A stretch of 5,541 nucleotides of DNA from Balneolaceae bacterium SMO_bin1 (GTDB taxonomy: Bacteria; Bacteroidota; Rhodothermia; Balneolales; Balneolaceae), in the NCBI GenBank assembly GCA_003123965.1, contig NNSL01000292.1, forward strand, positions 1-5,541, written 5' to 3'. A model generated the notes under the pieces. That model did not search any database. It saw nothing but the letters and a program-made list of their open reading frames with translations, and was not told the DNA's origin. The number at the start of each line of letters is the position of its first letter. Within the stretch, counting starts at the first letter, position 1. Shown here in pieces: positions 1 to 5,541 of this stretch. Made by a program: the position numbers and the translations under genes.

Positions 1-1648
1 CCTGTTCTTTTTCTCCCTGTTTCCAAGCGCCCATCGCTTCCATGAGATTCGCACCATAGGTAAAATTATCACCATCATGACTTATCACCAGGGCATCAAA
101 TTCTTGCTGAACTATTTCGCAGGCTTTTTGAAGCGTTTGCACCAGCTCCATTCCCAGCGTATATTTTCGCGTACGGAATTCAAACAACGCTACGCCATCA
201 CCGAGATCATAGAGCCCAGCACTCTCATTGCCCATTACTTCTTTTCCTTCAGACTTTAACGATGATACCGTAATGGCCCCTTTGGCCGGCGGACTCAGCG
301 GTTCTACCTCACCGGACGCCAAGTTATAAACCGTGCCATTTTCTTTGTCATAAAATTGATCACGGCCGGAATCCAGCATACGCATAACCGAATCAGGAAC
401 TTCACGACCTTCACTTCTCATACGTTTCACTGACTCTCGCACGCCAATGGCATCCCATCGCTCAAACGGGCCCAACTCCCAGTTGAATCCCCATTTCATT
501 GCACGGTCGATGGATTCCAGCGAATCTGTAATTTCGGGAATGCGGTTTGCCGAGTAGAGCAGCAAGTCGCAGTGAATAGTCCATAGGAACTCACCGGCTT
601 TATCATCTTGGTTCACCATAAATTTCAGGCGGTCTTCTGAAGAGTCATGCTCTTTTTTAGCTTTTTTGGCACTTTCAAATTCCGGATCGATCTGTGATTC
701 ATATTCAAATGATTCGGGATCAATAACCTTATATTCTTTGCCTTCTTGGGTCCGTACCTTTTTATAGAATCCTTCGCCGGCTTTGTTGCCCAGCTTCCCT
801 TGCTCTACCATCTTTGAAAATGCATCGGGGAGCTTGAAAACCTCACGTCGTTCATCAGCCGGAATGGCCGGGTAAAGGTTTTTTGCAACGTGATGAATGA
901 TATCCAAACCCGACATATCAGCGGTGCGGAATGTGGCTGCCTTCGAATATCCGGTGAGCGTGCCTGTTAAAAAATCGATTTCTTCCGCGCGAAAGGTGCC
1001 GTCAAAGAAGTACGGCATGATGCTGGCCATTGAAAAGATTCCAATGCGGTTGGCAATAAAATTCGGGGTGTCTTTGGCTTGCACCACGCCTTTGCCCAGC
1101 GTTTTCTCACAGAAACGCGACATAAATTTGGTTACATTCTCAGATGTGCTTTCAGTAGGGATCACTTCAAGCAGCTTCATGTAGCGCGGCGGGTTAAAAA
1201 AGTGGGTGCCCAGAAAATGGGCCTGGAAATCATCCGAACAGTTTTCGCTAATTTCACCAATCGGCAAACCGGAAGTGTTAGATGATACGATCGTGTGATC
1301 ACGCCGAGCCTCTTCAATATCGGCCATCATTTCCTGTTTAACATCCATTTTCTCGATGATAGCCTCGCAAACCCAATCAACCTTACTTACAACTTCTTCA
1401 AGGTCGTCTTCGAAGTTGCCCGGATGAATACGATCGGCATATTCTGGTAAACCCAAGGGATTGGGATTCATTTTCCGGAGTTTATTTATGTTCTCCAGAA
1501 CGGTTTTATTGGGATTTTCGCCCTCATCTTTTAAATCAAGGAGCCAAACCTCCAAACCGGCATTAACGCAGTGTGCGGCAATTTGGCTGCCCATAGTCCC
1601 TGATCCCAGAATGGCTACTTTGCGAATTGAATATTTATTCTTTGGCAT
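1..1648 (-). CDS. fadN: 3-hydroxyacyl-CoA dehydrogenase / enoyl-CoA hydratase fusion, FadN type (3'-truncated by window edge)
   Basis: Cytosolic beta-oxidation enzyme expected to hydrate 2-enoyl-CoA and oxidise L-3-hydroxyacyl-CoA with NAD+. An uninterrupted frame of 549 codons starts at ATG 1646-1648 and leaves the window with no stop. The N-terminal Rossmann domain carries GSGTMG at residues 15-20 with acidic D38 at the end of strand 2, as expected for NAD binding. The dehydrogenase signature GTHFFNPP spans 147-154: H149 and E161 have the His/Glu spacing of the catalytic dyad, and N200 (in PNFIANR) fits the substrate-binding Asn. The C-terminal dehydrogenase domain includes ATFRTAD (238-244). 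From about residue 478 a crotonase domain begins, with the oxyanion-loop-like NFTYGANL (528-535). Dehydrogenase-first order is that of Bacillus FadN (about 790 aa), not E. coli FadB, so roughly 240 residues, most of the hydratase, lie outside. It follows the acyl-CoA ligase by 64 nt, which suggests one transcript. Function is confident; orthology to FadN rests on domain order. Confidence 0.93.
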   Translation of the reverse strand, partial: MPKNKYSIRKVAILGSGTMGSQIAAHCVNAGLEVWLLDLKDEGENPNKTVLENINKLRKMNPNPLGLPEYADRIHPGNFEDDLEEVVSKVDWVCEAIIEKMDVKQEMMADIEEARRDHTIVSSNTSGLPIGEISENCSDDFQAHFLGTHFFNPPRYMKLLEVIPTESTSENVTKFMSRFCEKTLGKGVVQAKDTPNFIANRIGIFSMASIMPYFFDGTFRAEEIDFLTGTLTGYSKAATFRTADMSGLDIIHHVAKNLYPAIPADERREVFKLPDAFSKMVEQGKLGNKAGEGFYKKVRTQEGKEYKVIDPESFEYESQIDPEFESAKKAKKEHDSSEDRLKFMVNQDDKAGEFLWTIHCDLLLYSANRIPEITDSLESIDRAMKWGFNWELGPFERWDAIGVRESVKRMRSEGREVPDSVMRMLDSGRDQFYDKENGTVYNLASGEVEPLSPPAKGAITVSSLKSEGKEVMGNESAGLYDLGDGVALFEFRTRKYTLGMELVQTLQKACEIVQQEFDALVISHDGDNFTYGANLMEAMGAWKQGEKEQ

Positions 1649-1656
1649 GAAATTCA

Positions 1657-1660
1657 CTCC
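1657..1660 (-). promoter_or_regulatory. Ribosome binding site of the FadN-type gene
   Basis: GGAG on the minus strand lies 8 nt upstream of ATG 1646-1648. It supports this start over the GTG three codons upstream, which would overlap the site. The Rossmann motif begins 14 residues after this Met, as usual for the family. Confidence 0.6.
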
Positions 1661-1712
1661 AATTTAAATTCAGAAATTTTCTACTAAACTCTCACAATGC
1701 AGATATAAATGG

Positions 1713-3518
1713 TTATTCCTGCTCGTCTTTTTCATCCGCATACATAGAATCAATCTCTTCAGCATAGCGTTCGGTAATCACCGGTCGCTTGGTTTTTTGT
1801 GTAGGGGTAAGCTCACCCGACTCTATGGTGAAAGGCTCTGCCAAAAGAACAAACTGTTTCACTGTTTCCCATGGCGAAAGCTCTCGATTCACTTTATTGA
1901 CCTCTTTTTGTACAAGTTCCCGGACTTTTTTGTTTTTGCTTAAATCGTTGTCCTCACCATGCGAACCCACATTTAAGCGGCGTTCAATATTATCGTAGCT
2001 CGGTACAATTAATGCCGAACAAAATTTACGCTGATAACCAATCACCATAGCTTGGTCGATATACCCGCTATTGATAAGCTTGTTTTCAATTATTTGCGGG
2101 GCAATATATTTACCGGTAGAAAGCTTGAAAACTGATTTTTTGCGGTCGGTGATGAAAAGGTAGCCGTCTTCCAGCTTGCCAATATCACCTGTTCGGAACC
2201 AGCCGTCATCGGTAAATACTTCTTTTGTTTTTTCTTCATTATTGTAGTAGCCCTGCATAATATTGGGCCCTTTGGCTAATATTTCCTTGTCATCTTCACT
2301 GATTTTGAGCTCAACATTTGAGAGTGCTGTTCCCGAGCTACCCACGCGCATATGATCGGTATCTGTAACTGAAAGCACCGGTGAAGTTTCGGTAAGTCCA
2401 TATCCCTGGCCACAATACAGGCCAATAGCATTGAAAAAACGGAATAGATCGGGTGATAAAGCGGCACCGCCACTGATAAAACCAAGCAGCTTGCCACCAA
2501 AAAGTTCGCGAATTTTGGAATACACAAGCTTGTCGGCAAATTTATGCTTGAGAGCATGCAAACCCGACGGCGGATTTTCAGGGTCATATTCACCTGCAAG
2601 ATCAATGGCCCAATAGTACAGGCGTTTTTTTAACCCGCTCATTTCCTGTCCTTTAACTTTTATACCTGTATGTATTTTCTCCAGAAGTCGCGGTACGGTA
2701 GCCAGGAAAAAAGGCTGTACGTGGTCAAAATCATCCCGTATCTGCTCAACCTCGTCGATATAATAAATGGGATAGCCCATGCTTAAATACATGTAGGTTA
2801 TCATGCGCTCAAAAACATGCGATAGCGGCAGGTATGAAAGCATGCGCTCACCGGACTGCGGATCATCATCAAATGGAACACGTTCAAGTGATGCCAGCAA
2901 GTTGGAAGCGATATTATTATGGGTGAGCATAACGCCTTTTGGGTCACCGGTAGTACCAGACGTATAGATAAGCGTAGCCAGCTGATCTGGCTCAACATCT
3001 GCCTTCAACTCATCAAATAAATTGGGGGCGTCTTGTTCTTTTTGCTTGCCCATTTTCAGAATTTCATCGAAGGTACGCAGTTTCTCGTGCTTCGAACCAA
3101 AAATGCTGATTACTGCCTTTACATTTTCGATGCCTTTCATGATGGGCTTGGTATCGGAAAAAAGCTCGTCGGTTGAAACAATATGAACCTTTGCTTCCGA
3201 ATTTTCGAGGATATACTTGATTTGCTCTCCGGGCTGAGTTGTGTAAATGGGTACATCAACAGCCCCAATGGATAGAATTGCCTGATCGCAGATAAGCCAT
3301 TCGGCACTGTTTTCTGAATGCAGACTCACCCGATCGCCCTTTCGCACCCCCAGCTCGTACAGCCCTAAGGCAAAGTGGCGTACTTTTGTTAAAAACTCAT
3401 CGCGGCCCATTTCCACCCAGTTGCCATTGCGCTTGGTGGCAATCATTACATCTTGAGTGAAAGAGGAAATCCCTTCACCAACTGCGGATGGGATTGTGGA
3501 TGGTTCGTATTTCGTCAT
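1713..3518 (-). CDS. Long-chain fatty acid-CoA ligase (AMP-forming, FadD15-like)
   Basis: ANL-superfamily enzyme that activates fatty acids to acyl-CoA through an acyl-AMP intermediate, feeding beta-oxidation or lipid synthesis. The 601 residues are full length for the FadD15-like long-chain group. Visible motifs in order: the ATP-binding P-loop YTSGTTGDPKG (185-195); LPLSHVFER (230-238), typical of long-chain synthetases; GGAALSPDL (350-358); YGLTETSP (373-380); GWFRTGDIG (439-447) with the ribose-binding Asp; the linker DRKKSVFK (458-465) followed by GKYIAP (469-474); and GELTPTQK (568-575), where K575 is the likely catalytic lysine. All core residues are present, so it should be active. 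No signal peptide or clear membrane segment is seen; the protein is probably cytosolic or membrane-associated. The stop is TAA. It sits 64 nt upstream of the FadN-type gene on the same strand and diverges from a thioesterase. No strong Shine-Dalgarno precedes ATG 3516-3518; a sigma70-like promoter is proposed upstream. Chain length preference cannot be read from sequence. Confidence 0.95.
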   Translation of the reverse strand: MTKYEPSTIPSAVGEGISSFTQDVMIATKRNGNWVEMGRDEFLTKVRHFALGLYELGVRKGDRVSLHSENSAEWLICDQAILSIGAVDVPIYTTQPGEQIKYILENSEAKVHIVSTDELFSDTKPIMKGIENVKAVISIFGSKHEKLRTFDEILKMGKQKEQDAPNLFDELKADVEPDQLATLIYTSGTTGDPKGVMLTHNNIASNLLASLERVPFDDDPQSGERMLSYLPLSHVFERMITYMYLSMGYPIYYIDEVEQIRDDFDHVQPFFLATVPRLLEKIHTGIKVKGQEMSGLKKRLYYWAIDLAGEYDPENPPSGLHALKHKFADKLVYSKIRELFGGKLLGFISGGAALSPDLFRFFNAIGLYCGQGYGLTETSPVLSVTDTDHMRVGSSGTALSNVELKISEDDKEILAKGPNIMQGYYNNEEKTKEVFTDDGWFRTGDIGKLEDGYLFITDRKKSVFKLSTGKYIAPQIIENKLINSGYIDQAMVIGYQRKFCSALIVPSYDNIERRLNVGSHGEDNDLSKNKKVRELVQKEVNKVNRELSPWETVKQFVLLAEPFTIESGELTPTQKTKRPVITERYAEEIDSMYADEKDEQE

Positions 3519-3539
3519 AATAATAGCCCGTTGGTTACA

Positions 3540-3551
3540 AGTTATTTAACT
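3540..3551. repeat. Short inverted repeat, possible operator
   Basis: AGTTATTTAACT has 5-bp arms (AGTTA/TAACT) around a 2-nt centre. It lies immediately downstream of the candidate -10 box of the ligase, at about +1 to +12, where a repressor could block initiation. It is shorter than most fatty-acid regulator sites and does not match the FadR operators that I know, and arms of this length are common by chance in AT-rich DNA. Confidence 0.25.
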
Positions 3552-3557
3552 CTTTTA

Positions 3558-3586
3558 ATTATAAACTTTTACGATGGTATTCAAAA
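3558..3586 (-). promoter_or_regulatory. Candidate promoter of the acyl-CoA ligase / FadN operon
   Basis: On the minus strand a perfect TATAAT (3558-3563) is preceded, after a 17-nt spacer, by TTTTGA (3581-3586), a weak -35. The start of transcription would fall near 3551, giving a leader of about 30 nt. The -10 and spacing are good for sigma70-type recognition, but the region is AT-rich, and Bacteroidota-type sigma factors prefer a different -7 element (TAnnTTTG), which I do not see here. Confidence 0.4.
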
Positions 3587-3631
3587 TATTAATTATCTTT
3601 TAACGAGCAATTATCTAAATAAGTTACCCCA

Positions 3632-4072
3632 ATGGATATATACATTGATGAAGCCGTAACCCAAAAAGTTGAGCATTTTCTTGGCAGTATGCCGCAGAAT
3701 ATGGGCCATGCGCTGGGTATTAAATTCCAGTCGTTTAAGCCTGATGAAATAAAAGCTTCCATGCCGGTTGATGAAAATACGATTCAACCGTTCGGGATTT
3801 TACACGGCGGGGCCTCTGTGGCACTAGCCGAAACGTTGGCCTCCATCGGGGCATGGCTCAACGTCGACGATGAATCAAAAACGGCGGTAGGTGTAGAAAT
3901 TAATGCCAACCATATTCGAGCAATGAAGAAAGGCACTTCGGTTACCGGCACGGCTACACCGGTTCACATGGGCAATAGAATTCACGTTTGGGAAACCAAA
4001 ATTCATAGCCCCAAAGGCAAATTGGTGTGCGTATCGCGCTGTACGTTGGCAATTGTCGACAGTCGCGCGTGA
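3632..4072 (+). CDS. Hotdog-fold acyl-CoA thioesterase (YdiI/MenI-like, PaaI superfamily)
   Basis: Small cytosolic thioesterase that hydrolyses acyl- or aryl-CoA esters to the free acid and CoA. The 146 residues are close to the 136 of E. coli YdiI. The signature QPFGILHGG (52-60) leads to E67 in ALAET, placed nine residues after H58 exactly as the catalytic Glu of YdiI. The second block, GVEINANHIRAM (87-98) with GTATPVHMGNRIHVW (106-120), also follows the YdiI pattern closely. ATG 3632 is chosen because an in-frame TAA at 3620-3622 excludes earlier starts and the N-terminal length fits the family; no Shine-Dalgarno is visible. The gene diverges from the acyl-CoA ligase and ends 4 nt before the stop of the opposing gene. 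YdiI hydrolyses 1,4-dihydroxy-2-naphthoyl-CoA in menaquinone synthesis, so this could be the MenI of the organism, but no other men gene is visible and the neighbours concern fatty acids. The thioesterase call is firm; the substrate is not. Confidence 0.92.
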   Translation: MDIYIDEAVTQKVEHFLGSMPQNMGHALGIKFQSFKPDEIKASMPVDENTIQPFGILHGGASVALAETLASIGAWLNVDDESKTAVGVEINANHIRAMKKGTSVTGTATPVHMGNRIHVWETKIHSPKGKLVCVSRCTLAIVDSRA

Positions 4073-4076
4073 GTAG

Positions 4077-4796
4077 TCAGTTCACCAATTGCTTTAGTAA
4101 TTTCCGTTTTACGATGGGGAAAATTGTTTGGTTGAACGGAAAGTCGAGCTCGGTTTGAAACGAATAGGTAGCCGGATTGGGCAACTTTTTATATTCTTCA
4201 ATCAAATCAAGCTTAATTGAGTTGGGCGAAAGCAGTGCATGGCCCTGTTGAAGGGCCTTTAGAAAGTGGGTTTTAAGTGATCGGTATTTATCTTTGGCAC
4301 TCTTAAAAATCGATACTTCATACTGAAATAGCAGCAGTTTTGAAGCTTCGTTATCCGGCACGAAAAGATAGCCCTCATCAATATAGCTGGGCATAATGCC
4401 TACCTCCTCGAGTGATATCTCCTCATTTACAAATTCATAAATCGTTTGGCCTTCCTCAATTTTGGCTTTAATGTGCGGCAACGCCCACTCAATCAGCTCT
4501 TCTACCTGCTGCAGGTCCGATCCGTCCACGAATACCACTTCATGCTCAATTTCCTGATTTACAAAATCAATTTTCTTAATGCGTTTGGGAAACTTGTTGC
4601 GCAGATCTTTAAGCCGATTGCTGATATCGCTCAACGTACGATACATCTCTACAAGACGGCTCAAATGCGGGTAAATACGGTTCAGCTGAAATTCCTTGCC
4701 AATATGCTGCAAAATTGCCAACACGCGATACTGGCGGGCTTCTAAATCTGACTGCACTTGGGTGAAAAGGTCGATACTGAGCTGAGTTTTCTGCAT
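4077..4796 (-). CDS. Uncharacterised 239-residue soluble protein
   Basis: I do not recognise this protein. It is 239 residues, with no signal peptide, no membrane segment, no cysteine and a single tryptophan (W104). Residues 1-70 are predominantly amphipathic and helix-prone and end in a basic stretch (KFPKRIKKI, 68-76). An acidic middle follows (about 80-135, many Glu), then alternating short strand-like and helical stretches; YLFVPDNE (143-150) followed by LLLFQYEVSIF (154-164) looks like a beta hairpin. The C-terminus is basic (KRKLLKQL, 230-237). No nucleotide-binding, metal-binding or catalytic motif stands out. Coding is supported by a long open frame with protein-like composition, an AGAGG site before ATG 4794-4796, and a tight convergent fit with the thioesterase. 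It is separated by 158 nt from the upstream same-strand ligase, so it probably has its own promoter. A lineage-restricted conserved protein is the likeliest class; no function is proposed. Confidence 0.8.
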   Translation of the reverse strand: MQKTQLSIDLFTQVQSDLEARQYRVLAILQHIGKEFQLNRIYPHLSRLVEMYRTLSDISNRLKDLRNKFPKRIKKIDFVNQEIEHEVVFVDGSDLQQVEELIEWALPHIKAKIEEGQTIYEFVNEEISLEEVGIMPSYIDEGYLFVPDNEASKLLLFQYEVSIFKSAKDKYRSLKTHFLKALQQGHALLSPNSIKLDLIEEYKKLPNPATYSFQTELDFPFNQTIFPIVKRKLLKQLVN

Positions 4797-4800
4797 ATAG

Positions 4801-4805
4801 CCTCT
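4801..4805 (-). promoter_or_regulatory. Ribosome binding site of the uncharacterised gene
   Basis: AGAGG on the minus strand lies 4 nt upstream of ATG 4794-4796. The spacing is shorter than usual, but it is the only purine-rich site near, and no other in-frame ATG occurs until codon 51, so it supports this start. Confidence 0.45.
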
Positions 4806-4808
4806 GCT

Positions 4809-4820
4809 TATTTATAAATA
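4809..4820. repeat. 12-bp perfect palindrome upstream of the uncharacterised gene
   Basis: TATTTATAAATA is identical to its own reverse complement and lies 12 nt upstream of ATG 4794-4796, just before the AGAGG site. It could be a regulator binding site or simply AT-rich promoter DNA; being only A and T, its chance occurrence is not negligible. Confidence 0.35.
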
Positions 4821-4954
4821 TGCCAACTGCACGATGATTTATTTATACTTTATTTAATAACGCAGACAGGCGCAAGGTTTATTGCTATTATTTTTTCGGT
4901 ATATAAATCAGGCCCCTAGCATTGATCTTCTACCTGCAGTTCACAACGCAGTTA

Positions 4955-5541
4955 CTATTCATTCTCCCGGAACTGTGTATCTCTCCATTCTTCGAAGTGA
5001 TGTGTCACTTTTCTGCGCTGGTATTTACCGGTTGATGTGACCGGAATCTGTTCGCCAAACACTACAACTTTGGGTGCCTTTGCAAACGGCAGATGCTGAC
5101 GGCAATGCTCAATAATTGCCTCTTCATCTTGCTCGGCACCTTCTTCAAGTTTTACATAGGCTCCTACTTCCTCTCCATACCATTCATTCTCAAAGCCAAC
5201 TGCGATACCAGCCTTAACGCCCGGTGCTTTATTGATAACCTCGTCTATTTCTAGTGGCGCCAGATTAACCCCGCCCCTTATAATGAGCTCTTTGAGGCGC
5301 CCGGTGATAAAAAAGAACTTACGATCAAAATCATCACGAATAAAAAACCCTTCATCTCCGCTGCGAAACCAGCCATACTTAAATGCTTTCTCATTGGCTT
5401 CTTTGTTATTGTAGTATCCTTTCATCACGTTTACGCCCCGTATTACAATTTCTCCTCGCTCATTTTCGCCTAAGGAATTACCGTCTTCATCATGAATTTC
5501 CATCTCATTGGCTGGAATATCTACACCAATGCTCCGGGTAG
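4955..5541 (-). CDS. AMP-forming acyl-CoA ligase, C-terminal part (5' end outside window)
   Basis: C-terminal ~195 residues of an ANL-superfamily enzyme that makes acyl-CoA via acyl-AMP. The frame is open to the right edge: codons upstream of the internal Met at 5501-5503 continue with residues ending SIGVDIPANE, matching the conserved Gly-x-Pro block that precedes it in this family, so that Met is not the true start. Numbering from it: RGEIVIRG (16-23), GWFRSGDEG (44-52) with ribose-binding D50, the hinge GRLKELIIRGG (68-78) followed by APLEIDEVI (82-90), and VTSTGKYQRR (155-164) with the catalytic lysine at K160. The protein ends in TAG at 4955-4957. It differs clearly from the FadD15-like ligase at 1713-3518: a shorter C-terminal domain and another hinge type (GRLKELI rather than DRKKSVFK), as in general medium/long-chain or aryl acid:CoA ligases. 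MenE is possible but not favoured. The substrate cannot be told from this part, as the acid-binding pocket lies outside. Confidence 0.9.
   Translation of the reverse strand, partial: TRSIGVDIPANEMEIHDEDGNSLGENERGEIVIRGVNVMKGYYNNKEANEKAFKYGWFRSGDEGFFIRDDFDRKFFFITGRLKELIIRGGVNLAPLEIDEVINKAPGVKAGIAVGFENEWYGEEVGAYVKLEEGAEQDEEAIIEHCRQHLPFAKAPKVVVFGEQIPVTSTGKYQRRKVTHHFEEWRDTQFRENE

Larger units (their letters stand above)
3519..3631. other. Divergent intergenic region between acyl-CoA ligase and thioesterase
   Basis: This 113-nt AT-rich stretch must contain the start signals of both flanking genes. On the minus side a candidate promoter is visible (see 3558-3586). On the plus side I found no convincing -35/-10 pair and no Shine-Dalgarno before ATG 3632. 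A TAA in frame with the thioesterase at 3620-3622 shows that the gene cannot start further upstream. A 12-nt inverted repeat lies at 3540-3551. No small gene is apparent. Confidence 0.6.
4797..4954. other. AT-rich intergenic region between the second ligase and the uncharacterised gene
   Basis: These 158 nt hold no recognisable gene. The half near the uncharacterised gene is strongly AT-rich. On the minus strand TTGCGC (4871-4876), a 17-nt spacer and TAAAGT make a weak promoter-like pair, and TATAAA-like strings recur closer to the start codon. I see no GC-rich stem followed by a T run that would serve as an intrinsic terminator for the ligase gene ending at 4955. Confidence 0.4.

Noticed and set aside
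77..259. Plus-strand 60-codon open frame near the left edge
   Set aside because: Antisense to the crotonase part of the FadN-type gene; an incidental frame.
897..1285. Two overlapping plus-strand open frames of 95 and 68 codons
   Set aside because: They lie antisense inside the dehydrogenase gene, whose motifs fix the true coding strand; no plausible start signals or domain.
1649..1712. Separate promoter or terminator between the ligase and the FadN-type gene
   Set aside because: In the 64 nt I found no stem-loop with a T run and no convincing promoter pair, so co-transcription is the simpler reading.
2276..2605. Minus-strand 109-codon frame within the acyl-CoA ligase
   Set aside because: Same strand but out of frame with a gene whose ANL motifs run continuously across the region; no frameshift is needed.
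3453..3659. Plus-strand 68-codon frame bridging the ligase start and the thioesterase start
   Set aside because: It overlaps the ligase N-terminus antisense and runs into the thioesterase in another frame; its composition looks like translated intergenic DNA.
4446..4745. Plus-strand 99-codon frame opposite the uncharacterised gene, considered as an alternative to it
   Set aside because: The minus-strand frame is more than twice as long, has an AGAGG site and a balanced soluble-protein composition, and packs neatly against the thioesterase; the plus-strand frame has none of these.
4861..4873. Small CGC/GCG stem in the 4797-4954 intergenic region
   Set aside because: A 3-bp stem cannot be extended outward and is not meaningful.
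4931..4954. Possible terminator hairpin after the second ligase (CTGC...GCAG)
   Set aside because: Only a 4-bp stem around a 10-nt loop, no following T run on the minus strand, and the same bases also read as a direct repeat of AACTGC.

Overview
The window is a compact, ordinary-looking bacterial segment of mid-40s percent GC by eye, with five protein genes and little non-coding DNA. I see no RNA gene, mobile element, CRISPR array or integration site. The gene set (FadN-type hydroxyacyl-CoA dehydrogenase, a FadD15-like long-chain acyl-CoA synthetase, a YdiI-like hotdog thioesterase, a second acyl-CoA ligase) and the mixture of weak and absent Shine-Dalgarno sites suggest a heterotroph of the Balneolota/Rhodothermota/Bacteroidota side of the tree. 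That placement is inference from overall feel, not from a marker gene.

Layout. Positions 1-1648, minus strand: the first 549 codons of a fused 3-hydroxyacyl-CoA dehydrogenase/enoyl-CoA hydratase, open at the left edge. Positions 1713-3518, minus: a complete 601-residue long-chain fatty acid-CoA ligase lying 64 nt upstream of the dehydrogenase and probably co-transcribed with it. Positions 3519-3631: a 113-nt AT-rich divergent intergenic region with a plausible sigma70-like promoter for the ligase and a small inverted repeat near its expected transcription start. Positions 3632-4072, plus: a 146-residue hotdog acyl-CoA thioesterase. Positions 4077-4796, minus: a 239-residue soluble protein that I do not recognise, convergent with the thioesterase and only 4 nt from its stop. 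Positions 4797-4954: AT-rich intergenic DNA with a 12-bp perfect palindrome. Positions 4955-5541, minus: the C-terminal part of a second, different acyl-CoA ligase that runs off the right edge.

How it fits together. The ligase would activate free fatty acids to acyl-CoA, and the FadN-type enzyme would carry out the hydration and NAD-dependent oxidation steps of beta-oxidation. The divergently transcribed thioesterase has the opposite chemistry (acyl-CoA hydrolysis). Its closest recognisable relative is YdiI/MenI of menaquinone synthesis, so it may either belong to quinone synthesis or trim acyl-CoA pools. The second ligase adds another CoA-activating activity of unknown substrate. The least understood item is the 239-residue protein. 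I found no evidence for an exotic or previously undescribed system in this window.
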